NCBI GenBank assembly: GCA_019637395.1
Contig: JAHBVR010000004.1
Coordinates: 310,001-374,000, forward strand
Direction: 5' to 3'
Length of the DNA stretch: 64,000 bases
Source: Vulcanimicrobiota bacterium
GTDB taxonomy: Bacteria; Vulcanimicrobiota; Xenobia; Xenobiales; JADMJV01
Shown here: one piece after another, positions 16,401-23,618 of the stretch
Position numbering within the stretch: position 1 is the first letter of the stretch
How the letters are laid out: each line of letters opens with the position of its first letter
Position numbers and translations under genes: made by a program
Notes under the pieces: model-generated
Told to the model about the DNA's origin: nothing
The model's database searches: none
What the model saw: the letters and a program-made list of their open reading frames with translations, nothing else

Positions 16401-17035
16401 TAGGCATAGGTTTCGCCCACCATGCAGCCCTTGGGAGTGACGGCCACCAGAGCGCTCTCGCTTTTTTCCAAATCCTTGCGGCTGACGGTCAGCCAGGGAT
16501 CGTTGTCGGGATTGGAAGAGCGGAAGAGCAGATAGTAGCTGAGTGGCCTGGGCGGCGTGGCCTTACTGCCGCCCACCACTTGAAGTTGCCTGGTGTCGCC
16601 GCTGTAGGCGGCCCCGTATTCCAATCCGAAGGGCAGAAAGAACTCGTTGAGGGTGTCATTATCCAACCAGGTCTTCTGATCGGCCGTGAAAGCGCCGAAA
16701 TTGCCGAAGACGATGACCTTGCGTCCCGAAACCACCTGGTTGCGCATCCAGCGCACATAGGCGGTGGGATCTTTGTAGACGGCGGTGCGATGCCAGCTGC
16801 ACACTCCCTGATAGTCGGCCATGGCCGAGTCGTCCGGCAGGCCTTTGTCGCAATCCAGATAGGTCAGCTTCCAGCCTTGCTGGACCAGAATGGGCTCCAG
16901 GTGCCACTTCACCTCATAGTCGTTGGGGTTGATCTTCTCCGACGACTTATAGAGAACCAGCATCTTGCGAGCCGGGGCAGCCGGCGCCTGGAGGCTGACC
17001 AGCAGCAGGCAGAACAGAAGAACGAGCTTTCGCAC
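13415..17035 (-). CDS. secreted protein with three tandem repeats and a PelA-type (CE18) deacetylase domain
   Basis: 1206 residues. Signal peptide about 1-20. Three tandem units of roughly 220-260 residues begin near 25, 247 and 512, with the shared course LYKSSE or FYQRD, CDKGLPD/ILKGLPA/IEDGLPS, then VSGRKVIVFGNFGAF or its variants; each looks like a Rossmann-like sensor or hydrolase-derived domain. A deacetylase domain follows (about 770-1080): FFTHIDGDA, DCHTVNHPFNW (metal His pair), TLFWTGMCNPSEEAL and NLNGGDP, closely the pattern of the PelA deacetylase. The C-terminal 120 residues resemble a beta-sandwich. Likely role: deacetylation of an exported amino-sugar polysaccharide in the periplasm. 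It lacks the GH114 domain of PelA, which is encoded separately at 8935-10845. Confidence 0.78.
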   Translation of the reverse strand: MRKLVLLFCLLLVSLQAPAAPARKMLVLYKSSEKINPNDYEVKWHLEPILVQQGWKLTYLDCDKGLPDDSAMADYQGVCSWHRTAVYKDPTAYVRWMRNQVVSGRKVIVFGNFGAFTADQKTWLDNDTLNEFFLPFGLEYGAAYSGDTRQLQVVGGSKATPPRPLSYYLLFRSSNPDNDPWLTVSRKDLEKSESALVAVTPKGCMVGETYAYQMEGKKIKWLVDRSKLLSQALAAPAQDRISGGGHILALYKSSEGYDDKTNFVARFLAPVLKELGYTYESYDILKGLPAPASMGKYSGVISWYQTASMENAHAYCDWLSQQIIAGRKVVVIGNLGAFQELDKQSNPPTERWLLPNEYNSFLYPFGLEFKAMWTKDPALIKVASRDPQVIPFLEPQYINHYYWIQSVSPENKPYLVLSRSDAKNSESAIVVRTPYGGLALESYLFRDMNGKGDYRWHVDMKRFLADCLTYKPAKLPVATTLKVTPTTPKQVTGASTLPGVAALPAGTTEIKRRVLAFYQRDQKESSEKNRIHDNVETFMNHLGLVVDYRAIEDGLPSPAEMEPYRGIITWFLGASVPNAQAYGGWLKSQIEAGRKLVILGDYGAYQDKNLTTQVDPGPTFKALGIDWRAASPVSGIRINRANLVSTGPPSIEFMDPAMCKGEHPINLEDKDLKKGWPVYLSSHPANKVYLKVKDPEGQICDAITITPYGGIVAGEFLLYVPPAMPMRVESADPNRNGPAVADEVELPELRIDAFRFFAEAFQTNDLPRCDVTTLNGSRIFFTHIDGDAMQGMSLIDRGSLNAEMLYREIFSVYQIPTSVSFVTDNLQFKATATYKRELEAARRILALPWVEADCHTVNHPFNWRLGDLKRKPGDEEGRLVRLPPDNRLEICDAIDFTNQLVCPPGKKTRTLFWTGMCNPSEEALMYADGMGVSNLNGGDPVYDSIHPYLVGVSPLYAQVGGRYQFHTCAAGDFYYTGAWTKDYDGMKRLVEYFTYTEEPRRLRAMNLYYHFYLAERELGISGLKIAMDWVIAHKPAYLFASNYVDIVRDMIVTRLGRDAQGNIVVSNAGAMRTIRFDEATQRPDLNKSSGVLGYNTAGNRLYVHLDDSQLHRIALAANPANNRPYLERASHYMNGWKVSGPAITFTFKGTGPASFSLLGCDKNATYKVSLQGQSDKTVRSDAAGRLSWEGTLANYEGTYSVKINKQ

Positions 17036-17113
17036 CCGTCCATGATCGGCAAAGTGAATGCAAATCCTTCATGCCGCCGGGATCCGAGAGAGAAGTCGCG
17101 AAATTGAGTCAGG

Positions 17114-17769
17114 ATGAACGACCACCAACGCATTGATGACTTTACTTTGGCAATGATGGGCGAAATTGTGCGCCGCATTGATGCTGACCCCGCCCGCGCG
17201 GGGTTGGAAGTTGGCCTTGGAAACGGCTCGCCGCTGGCATTAGCAGAGCCCCAATCCTTGCACGGAAGAGTGGCTGGAAATTTTGCAATAGCCCTGGGAA
17301 CAGTTGCGACTCTGCCTGCTCGACGACGGGGACGAGGGGCAGAGACTTCGTTCCAGCGCTCCCTTCTGCGGAATCCTCAATCCGAGAGAACGATTAGGGC
17401 TGTTCTTGACTGTGTCTCGTGAAGCTGACCTGTACCCCAGAGACGCCCCTCAGAAAGCGGACTTGATTACCGGATCCATCGGCGAATTTTCACGGTGTGT
17501 CGCCTGGAACCGCTGTGCTTCCAGCTGGTTGGCAAGAGCGGCTGGTGCCTCTCAGTAGTGAGAATACGAACGGTGTTGTAGGCCTGTGCTTGAGTTTGGC
17601 GGACATCGCGATCAGTAGGCTGGTGGCTGGCCGAAAAAAGGACCTGGACTACGTTTCTGCCCTGATTGCCCACCGGTTGGTGACGACTGGGGATTTGGAA
17701 CTGCTGGCCGAGACGCTGGAGCCCGAACCCCGGGCGCTGGTGGAGATGCGTTTGAAATTGGTCGAATAA
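17114..17769 (+). pseudogene. decayed two-gene module: short ORF plus DUF6036-like nucleotidyltransferase remnant
   Basis: Three frames must be joined. MNDHQRIDDFTLAMMGEIVRR opens at 17114, then shifts frame near 17205; the continuation carries in-frame stops (17251, 17307 area) before PWEQLRLCLLDDGDEGQRLR and ILNPRERLGLF. A second gene remnant, LTVSREADLYPRDAPQKADL (about 17400), shifts again near 17495 into GTAVLPAGWQERLVP and LADIAISRLVAGRKKDLDYV, ending at 17769. The second part matches by memory the DUF6036-type nucleotidyltransferase-fold proteins (VSMEADLYPR, LPAGWEERL, SKLVAGREKDLEFV), whose N-terminal part is missing. It looks like a deletion-fused, frameshifted toxin-antitoxin-like pair. 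Confidence 0.65.
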
Positions 17770-17805
17770 GGGGGGAAGCCCCGAGTGGTACGCGAACCGG
17801 CGGCC

Positions 17806-19089
17806 ATGAAAACGCGCGTTCTAGGTCTTTTACTGGCCCTCTCTGTGGGAGCTTTCGGCGAGGATTATCAACGAACGGTCGACCGCATGACCAGGGATCT
17901 CAAGGTTCATCCTAAGGCCTGGCAGAGCTATCGCGGCCGGGCCCAGGCCTACCTGGGTTTGAGTAAGCCCAACGAGGCGCTGACCGATCTGACCATGGCC
18001 CTTGCTCTGCATCCCCGTCACGCTCAGATGCTGGCGGAGCGTTCCCAGGTTTTCTCCAAGCTGGGGGAACACGGCAAAGCTCTGGCGGATATCGACGCGG
18101 CCGTGGCCCTCGAGCCCAAGAACCCGGCCCACTACGTGCAACGCGCCTACGTCTACAATGACCTGCGCAAGAACCGCCAGGCCATCGAAGACGCCAACCG
18201 GGCGCTGGCCCTCGAGCCCATGCAGGCCCTGGCTTACGCCGCTCGCAGCGTTGCTTCCAGCGAACTGCGAGATTTCGCCAATGCGCTCAACGACGCCAAT
18301 CGCGCCATCGAATTGAAGCCCGACCTGGCCACTGCTTATTACGTGCGGGCTCACTGCTTCACTCTCAACGGCGACTACGCCAACTCCGAGAAAGACTTGA
18401 ACAAAGCCATCTCGCTGGACCCCAACAACGTTTTTCTCTGGGTGGAGCGCGGTTATCTCTATGAAATGACCGAGCGCTGGAGCCAGGCTCGCGACGATTA
18501 CAGCCGGGCCATCGAGTTGGACCCCTCCCGAGGGTTGACCTATACCTCGCGGGGCGGAGTTTTTCTGCACCTGGAGACCTGGGATAAAGCTCTGGACGAC
18601 TACAATCAGGCGATTGAACTGTTGCCGCTCGAGCCGCGCGCCTGGATGGGCCGCGGTTTCGCCTATAACGGACTAAAAGATTACGTTAAGGCCATCGCTG
18701 ATTTTACCCGGGCGATTTCTCTCGATCCCACTCTGGCCGAGCCCTATTACGGCCGGGGAGTGGTCCAGCACGGCGCCCAGCACTATGAGCTGGCTCTGAT
18801 CGACCTGAACAAGGCCATTGAACTCAATGGGGAGTACCTCTTCGCTTTCATGGAGCGGGCCGCCGTTTATGAAGCCCTTCAGAAATACGAACAGGCCCTG
18901 GCTGACTACACCAGCGCTCTGAAAATCAGTCCACGCTATGCTCAGGGTTATTTGGACCGCGGCTACGTCTACCTGACGATGGGCCACCAGGAGCAGGCCG
19001 TGGCCGACATGCGTCAGGCGCTGGATCTTTCGCCTAACACAGCCTTTAAAGAAACGGTCATACGGGCACTGCGCGAAGCCCAGGAGTAG
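17806..19089 (+). CDS. secreted TPR protein
   Basis: 427 residues from the ATG at 17806. Signal peptide MKTRVLGLLLALSVGAFG, then about eleven 34-residue TPR units covering nearly all of the rest (for example AYVYNDLRKNRQAIEDANRA, SRAIELDPSRGLTYTSRGGV). Such solenoids scaffold protein complexes; here it would be periplasmic. No enzymatic domain. It sits between the PelA-type deacetylase and the GH114-like lipoprotein and may be a periplasmic scaffold of the same polysaccharide system, like PelE or AlgK in other systems; that is inference. Confidence 0.85.
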   Translation: MKTRVLGLLLALSVGAFGEDYQRTVDRMTRDLKVHPKAWQSYRGRAQAYLGLSKPNEALTDLTMALALHPRHAQMLAERSQVFSKLGEHGKALADIDAAVALEPKNPAHYVQRAYVYNDLRKNRQAIEDANRALALEPMQALAYAARSVASSELRDFANALNDANRAIELKPDLATAYYVRAHCFTLNGDYANSEKDLNKAISLDPNNVFLWVERGYLYEMTERWSQARDDYSRAIELDPSRGLTYTSRGGVFLHLETWDKALDDYNQAIELLPLEPRAWMGRGFAYNGLKDYVKAIADFTRAISLDPTLAEPYYGRGVVQHGAQHYELALIDLNKAIELNGEYLFAFMERAAVYEALQKYEQALADYTSALKISPRYAQGYLDRGYVYLTMGHQEQAVADMRQALDLSPNTAFKETVIRALREAQE

Positions 19090-19093
19090 ACTC

Positions 19094-19948
19094 CTATTCT
19101 TGAGGAGGGATGCTGTCCAGGCCGCGAGCACCGATAAACTCCAGGTAGCCGCTCTGGCGAGCGCGCTCGTAGGCGGCCCGCTTTTGGGCCGGGTCCTGGG
19201 TGTAGTCGATGCTCAGCACCAGCTTGTGAGCATCGACCAGTTTGCGCAAGCGCGCCTGGCAGTCGCGGGTGAACGGGGATGGAGTGACTTTGCCGTCGCC
19301 GTTCAGACCGAAGAAGATCTCTTCTTTGGCTACTCCCGTGATGGCGGTCAGCAATTTGGGATCGTCCAGCAGGCCGTCGCCGCCATTGAGTACGAGGGCG
19401 AGGTGGCGGTATTCCCGGTTGATTTCCAAGACCAAATCGATCATCGCCTGTTTGGCCCGGGGATGGTCTTTTTGCCAGTATTCCCAGCCGTCGACCACAT
19501 CCAGGAACAGCCCATCAAAGCCCTGGGCCTGGATTTGCCGGGCATTGTCGGTGACGATCCTGCGCCAGGCCGGGTCCCAGTAGCGAACTTTGTAGTTTCC
19601 ACGCCACTCGGGGTTGGTGGGCCCCAGCCAGGCGGGTTGACCCGGCTTCCAGCTTTTTTGCCAGTAGGACCGGTAGTTTTCTGCCTCGCCCACGCTTAAG
19701 TAGGCTAGCAACAGGCGGCCGCCGCTTCTCAGTCCAGCTATCTCCTGAGCGGTGTAGGGATTGCTGCCTTCGCGAGTCGGATCCATGATGAACAGATCGA
19801 CCGCGGGGACCGCCTTCAAATCGAGGTTTTGCAACTGGCAGGCGAAGCTCTTGACCGCTTGAAACCGGTCCGGCGGGGGAGCCTGCGCGCAACCCGCCAG
19901 CAAGCACGCCAGAATTAGCTTACCCGAGTTCAAAACTGGTGACGCCAT
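19094..19948 (-). CDS. GH114-like (TM1410/MJ1477 family) lipoprotein
   Basis: 284 residues. The N-terminus ends in a lipobox, ACLLAGC, so Cys at about residue 21 should be lipidated. The barrel follows the TM1410-like family of predicted extracellular glycoside hydrolases, related to GH114: VDLFIMDPTREG, LLAYLSVGEAENYRSYW, WRIVTDN and GFDGLFLDVVDGWEYW with the acidic residues of the active site. No additional domain. Start uncertain: ATG 19948 overlaps the upstream gene by 29 bp, and a TTG at 19933 also keeps the signal. Probably acts at the envelope on amino-sugar glycans; substrate unknown. Confidence 0.78.
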   Translation of the reverse strand: MASPVLNSGKLILACLLAGCAQAPPPDRFQAVKSFACQLQNLDLKAVPAVDLFIMDPTREGSNPYTAQEIAGLRSGGRLLLAYLSVGEAENYRSYWQKSWKPGQPAWLGPTNPEWRGNYKVRYWDPAWRRIVTDNARQIQAQGFDGLFLDVVDGWEYWQKDHPRAKQAMIDLVLEINREYRHLALVLNGGDGLLDDPKLLTAITGVAKEEIFFGLNGDGKVTPSPFTRDCQARLRKLVDAHKLVLSIDYTQDPAQKRAAYERARQSGYLEFIGARGLDSIPPQE

Positions 19949-20756
19949 AGAGCCAGTCCAGACGGTGTTGGCGCACCGGCCTGGTGTACATGCGGGCGCA
20001 CTCGAAGCTGACGGTGAAACCGGCGCCTGCGAACAAGTCCTGGGCGGCCGCGTTGGGTTCCGGGGCGTCCACGAAGACCGGCGTGTCGGAGGCCAGGCCG
20101 GTACAGCAGGCGTGCATCAATTCCCGTGCCTGCTCGGCCGTCCTGGCAATGAGCGGGCCGATTTTCCAACCGCTTTGGCAGGGGCGCGCCACCGCCAGTC
20201 CATCCACGCTGCCGTGACTGGCCAGGCCCCAGGAGCGGGTGTCGGGTTGCGCCAGCCAGGTTTTTACGTAATGGGGCCGGTCGGCGGGAGAAACGGCGCA
20301 ATCCAGGCGGATCAATTCGTCCTGGTCCAGTTGATGCAGCGGCACGACTTGCGGGCTCTTGCCGGTGAATTGACCGGCGTGGCCGGCCCAGCGCAGGCTG
20401 CGATGGGCCAATTGAAAACCGGACCTGGCGTAGTTGGCTTGCTGAGCCACCACCCCGTCCAGGCCCAGGCACTTGCCTTCATGAGCCTGCACTACGTGCC
20501 GCCAGAGCTGCCAGCCGTAGCCTTTGCCACGTTCTTCGGGAACGACGATGTAGAGGCCGATGAAAGCGAAATCATCATTCCACTGGACGGCTGAGAGACT
20601 GGCCACGGGTCGGTCGCCGAGTTGGCCCAGCCAGAAGCCGCCCGGGTCGATTTGAAAGAAAGTGGCGGCGTCATTTTGGCCGGGGTTCCACCCCTCGAGG
20701 CCCGCCCATTCCAAAGCTCGAGCCACGCCCGGCTGCTGACAGCGCAAGAATTGCAT
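19920..20756 (-). CDS. GNAT-family N-acetyltransferase with second C-terminal acyltransferase-like domain
   Basis: 278 residues. The first half is a GNAT domain: FWLGQLGDRPVASLSAV, DDFAFIGLYIVVPEERGKGYG (acetyl-CoA loop R-x-x-G-x-G) and the LDGVVAQQANYARSGF helix. The second half (about 150-278) matches the YitH-type acetyltransferase C-terminal half, with GPLIARTAEQARELM and the terminal AQDLFAGAGFTVSFECARMY. Acceptor unknown. Overlaps the lipoprotein gene, so both may be transcribed together; 4 bp downstream of the RMND1-like gene. Confidence 0.82.
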   Translation of the reverse strand: MQFLRCQQPGVARALEWAGLEGWNPGQNDAATFFQIDPGGFWLGQLGDRPVASLSAVQWNDDFAFIGLYIVVPEERGKGYGWQLWRHVVQAHEGKCLGLDGVVAQQANYARSGFQLAHRSLRWAGHAGQFTGKSPQVVPLHQLDQDELIRLDCAVSPADRPHYVKTWLAQPDTRSWGLASHGSVDGLAVARPCQSGWKIGPLIARTAEQARELMHACCTGLASDTPVFVDAPEPNAAAQDLFAGAGFTVSFECARMYTRPVRQHRLDWLYGVTSFELG

Positions 20757-20760
20757 AAGT

Positions 20761-21573
20761 TTACCTCCCGTGTCCGATAAAGGCGAGAACGACTTCCACC
20801 GCGATCAGCAAGACCACCACGATTTCCAGAACGTGGGTCTGGCGCGTATTGCTCAGGTCGACCAGCACTTCCACGCTTTCGTGGATCAGGCGCAGTTTGT
20901 GTTCCAGGGTTCGGTAGCGGCTGGTCAACTCAAAATTGGCTTTGTGCTCCTGAAAAATGGTATCCAGCGCGGGGTCTTCCCAGACGATATCCGGGGAGTC
21001 GAGAATGGCCAGGTTGCTCACGATTTGGCGGCGAGTGGCCAGCCCGGTGCCGAGGAAGGCCATCATTTCTTTGACCGTGCCGCGCCAGGTACCGCCGGAG
21101 GCGATGGCGTCGGTAAAGGCGGCGGCCCGGTCCAGCAAGCCTTCGACTTGCTTTTCGAAGTGTTCCAGAGTCGTCGATTGAGCCAGAACCAGGCTGAGCA
21201 GGCGCAGCTTCTGCTGGTTCACTTCCTGCAGCACGACCCGGTCAAAGTGGACCTTCTCTTTGGCCTCGGGAGCGATCATCACATTCACGTCATCGCTGAG
21301 TCGCTCGGTCGCGCCGTCCACGTAGGTGGCCAGATCCTGAGTGAAGACCTCGGCCTTGGGGGTATCCACGTCGATGAATACGACTGAACCAAAAGCGAAC
21401 AAATAGACCCAGCCTTCTCCCAGGGTCAGGCATAGGTCCGACTTGGCTTTATCCACGATGCGGTCGACAAAAGCCCGGGCCGCATCTTCCAGACGGATGC
21501 GGCGCCCCAGGTGATGTGAAATCATCAGCATTTGTCGAGTAACTACCTCAGGCACCTGGTTAAGATAGGACAT
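20761..21573 (-). CDS. RMND1/SIF2 (DUF155) family membrane-anchored protein
   Basis: 270 residues from ATG 21573 (a GTG at 21582 has a slightly better AAAGGG upstream). The pattern VYLFAFGSVVFIDVD, LVLAQSTTLEHFEKQVE, NLAILDSPDIVWEDPALDTIF and YRTLEHKLRLIHESVEVLVD is that of the RMND1/Sif2-Sif3 family, known from eukaryotic mitochondria and common but poorly characterised in bacteria. The last 25 residues (LEIVVVLLIAVEVVLAFIG) form the single C-terminal transmembrane helix typical of the family. Divergent from the lipoprotein msrB; upstream of the GNAT gene with a 4-bp gap. Confidence 0.85.
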   Translation of the reverse strand: MSYLNQVPEVVTRQMLMISHHLGRRIRLEDAARAFVDRIVDKAKSDLCLTLGEGWVYLFAFGSVVFIDVDTPKAEVFTQDLATYVDGATERLSDDVNVMIAPEAKEKVHFDRVVLQEVNQQKLRLLSLVLAQSTTLEHFEKQVEGLLDRAAAFTDAIASGGTWRGTVKEMMAFLGTGLATRRQIVSNLAILDSPDIVWEDPALDTIFQEHKANFELTSRYRTLEHKLRLIHESVEVLVDLSNTRQTHVLEIVVVLLIAVEVVLAFIGHGR

Positions 21574-21636
21574 CGGTACCACATAACCCTTTGCTGAGGG
21601 AGAGGTCGGTCTGGCCCCTTGCAGAAAGCTTTCCAG

Positions 21637-22119
21637 ATGTGGAAAAAACGGGTTCTTCTGGCCTCCCTGGGGGCACTGGCAGGCTGCTCGGCCCAACCCG
21701 GTGTCGCCCAAACGCCCTCCCAGCCTCACTTCAGCGTCGTGCGCAGCCAGGAGGAGTGGCGGAAAAAACTCACTCCCGAGCAGTTTCAGATCCTGCGGCA
21801 GAAAGGCACGGAGCGGGCCTTTTCCGGCAAGTATTTCGACCATCACGAGGCTGGTGAGTATTTCTGCGCCGGCTGCGGCGAGTTACTCTTCACCTCCCAG
21901 GACAAGTTCGATTCCGGCACCGGCTGGCCGTCTTTCCTGCGTCCCTCCAAAGATACATCGGTGCTCGAGTTGGTCGACAACAGCTACGGGATGGAGCGCG
22001 TCGAGGTGGAGTGCGCCCAATGTGGGGGCCATCTGGGCCACGTCTTTCCGGACGGCCCCAGACCCACCGGTCTCCGCTACTGCATCAACTCAGCCTCCCT
22101 GGACTTCAAGAAGCGATAG
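21637..22119 (+). CDS. msrB: lipoprotein peptide-methionine (R)-S-oxide reductase
   Basis: 160 residues from ATG 21637. N-terminus [15 protein letters not shown] is a lipoprotein signal with lipobox LAGC, so the enzyme should be tethered in the periplasm. The MsrB domain is complete: zinc pairs CAGC and [22 protein letters not shown] and the catalytic Cys in RYCINSA. It would repair methionine-R-sulfoxide in envelope proteins. The second MsrB of the window (6385-6777) lacks the signal. The last 14 bp overlap the convergent propeller gene. Confidence 0.93.
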   Translation: MWKKRVLLASLGALAGCSAQPGVAQTPSQPHFSVVRSQEEWRKKLTPEQFQILRQKGTERAFSGKYFDHHEAGEYFCAGCGELLFTSQDKFDSGTGWPSFLRPSKDTSVLELVDNSYGMERVEVECAQCGGHLGHVFPDGPRPTGLRYCINSASLDFKKR

Positions 22120-22981
22120 CCATGGCTGAGTAGACCGGCCAGGAGGGCAGGCAAAGGTTGATCGGGCAACCCTCATCCCCCAGGCTGACCAGGCGCAATT
22201 TGTCTTCCAGCATCGAGGTCACGTAAAGGTTGCCCGAATTGCACAGACTGCCGCCCTCCATTTCCAGAAAAGCCGTGCAGTAAAAGAGCCGGTTTCCATC
22301 TGGAGAAAAGGCCGGGGAGCAGCGGTAGACCCCCCGCGAGCCCTGGCATTCTTGCTCGCGACGGGGTTGACTGAGACAGCGAATCCCGCTGCCCCCGAAG
22401 GGGTAGTAATAGACCTGGTCGTCGTTCTGGTCAACAAAAGCGAGACCGGATCGGCTGGGATGAACGGTGAATTCAATCGGATGAAAGTCGGCGTTGTCTA
22501 GTAATAGCTGGTGGGTCCGGCGGTGCGGGCACCAGTGCCACAACTGGCCGCAACCACCCGGGCAGCGCACCGCGAAATAGAGTCCTTGTCCGTCGGTATC
22601 CACTTGCAGGTCCAGAACTTCCCAGCCTTCCTTTTTCCAGATGACTTCCGTCCGCATCAGTTGCCGATCGATCTGAACGACGCGCTGAGGAGCCGGCCAG
22701 GGAGCCTGCGGGTGAGGCTTCCACAGCCAGCGTCCGTCGGTGGATAGACGCGCTCCTTGACGCGCCGGTAGGAATTCGACGCCGGTTGGAGCCGGCCCGC
22801 GACCAATCAGTAGCGGAATTCCGCCCGCCTGCCAGCCGCAAGCTGAGGATTGGCGGGCCAGCAGGCGTGGGGTCCCCCAGCGGTCTCTCCCCAGGCTGGC
22901 TCCGCTGTGGTAGTCGAGTAGATAGGTGTTGTATTCGTCTTCTTGTTGGTCCAGGGTGAGTAAGAGAGATAGGTTTTTCAT
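22106..22981 (-). CDS. hypothetical beta-propeller-like protein
   Basis: 291 residues, no signal peptide, not recognised. Repeated short strands with TolB/WD-type wording ([72 protein letters not shown]) suggest a propeller of at least four blades. About a dozen Cys residues, unusual for the window, several in pairs (CPGGCG). The protein is Trp- and Pro-rich. Cytoplasmic by default; no partner is obvious. It lies alone, convergent with msrB and divergent from the next gene. Confidence 0.65.
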   Translation of the reverse strand: MKNLSLLLTLDQQEDEYNTYLLDYHSGASLGRDRWGTPRLLARQSSACGWQAGGIPLLIGRGPAPTGVEFLPARQGARLSTDGRWLWKPHPQAPWPAPQRVVQIDRQLMRTEVIWKKEGWEVLDLQVDTDGQGLYFAVRCPGGCGQLWHWCPHRRTHQLLLDNADFHPIEFTVHPSRSGLAFVDQNDDQVYYYPFGGSGIRCLSQPRREQECQGSRGVYRCSPAFSPDGNRLFYCTAFLEMEGGSLCNSGNLYVTSMLEDKLRLVSLGDEGCPINLCLPSWPVYSAMAIAS

Positions 22982-23126
22982 AACGCCAGCCTAGCCAAGT
23001 CGAGGCCGGGGAAGGTTGACTCAGCATGTTCAAAGCATGTCTTTTCTTATTCGTGGCTCATTTACAAGTTCGCAACCTCCGCTGCTGCCAGCCGGAATAG
23101 ACTCGCTCAGGAGGGAGCACACGGAA

Positions 23127-23618
23127 ATGACCATCAAGGGAACGCCCCAATTCGGCTGGATTCGGGGCCAATTCGCGGCCGGCAGCGCCGACCTCAACTT
23201 CAATCGGCGCCAGCAGACGGTCACGGGCGAATCTTTCGGTGATCAGGTGAGCATCAGCACCAACGCCCAGGGTAGCGCCGTCACCGGCCAGGCCCACTCC
23301 CAGAGCGTCGATCTTAAGCAGCAGTGGAGTCCGCAGCTGGTCAAGCTGGATGGCTGGGCCAACGGAGCCCGCTACCAGATGACCATCGACTATGATCGCC
23401 ACCAGGCAACCGGCAACGCCGCCGGTCAGCCCATCCATCTCAACTTCGATTTACAGCAGGGCTTTGTCAAAGGTCAGTCGGGCGGCGACGGAGTAGATCT
23501 CAAGCTGAGCAACGAGGGGCAGTTGACCGGTCAAATGGGAGGCCAGCGCGTGCAGGCGGAAATGGTCAATCTGGATCTTGGGCACCTGCTCAGCCACTGG
23601 TATCTTGTAACTCGCTAA
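23127..23618 (+). CDS. hypothetical repetitive beta-rich protein
   Basis: 163 residues from ATG 23127, chosen because GGAGGG lies about 11 nt upstream; in-frame ATG 23037 would add 30 residues. The chain is a repeat of short beta-turn units: VTGESFGDQVSI, VTGQAHSQSVDL, ATGNAAGQPIHL, VKGQSGGDGVDL, LTGQMGGQRVQA, roughly every 25-35 residues, suggesting a beta-solenoid or sandwich. No Cys, no signal peptide. The stop overlaps the start of the lipoprotein gene by one base (TAATG), so translation is coupled. Confidence 0.65.
   Translation: MTIKGTPQFGWIRGQFAAGSADLNFNRRQQTVTGESFGDQVSISTNAQGSAVTGQAHSQSVDLKQQWSPQLVKLDGWANGARYQMTIDYDRHQATGNAAGQPIHLNFDLQQGFVKGQSGGDGVDLKLSNEGQLTGQMGGQRVQAEMVNLDLGHLLSHWYLVTR

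Noticed and set aside
15665-17107. 480-codon plus-strand frame over the deacetylase gene
   Set aside because: Antisense shadow of the PelA-type protein; no recognisable domain.
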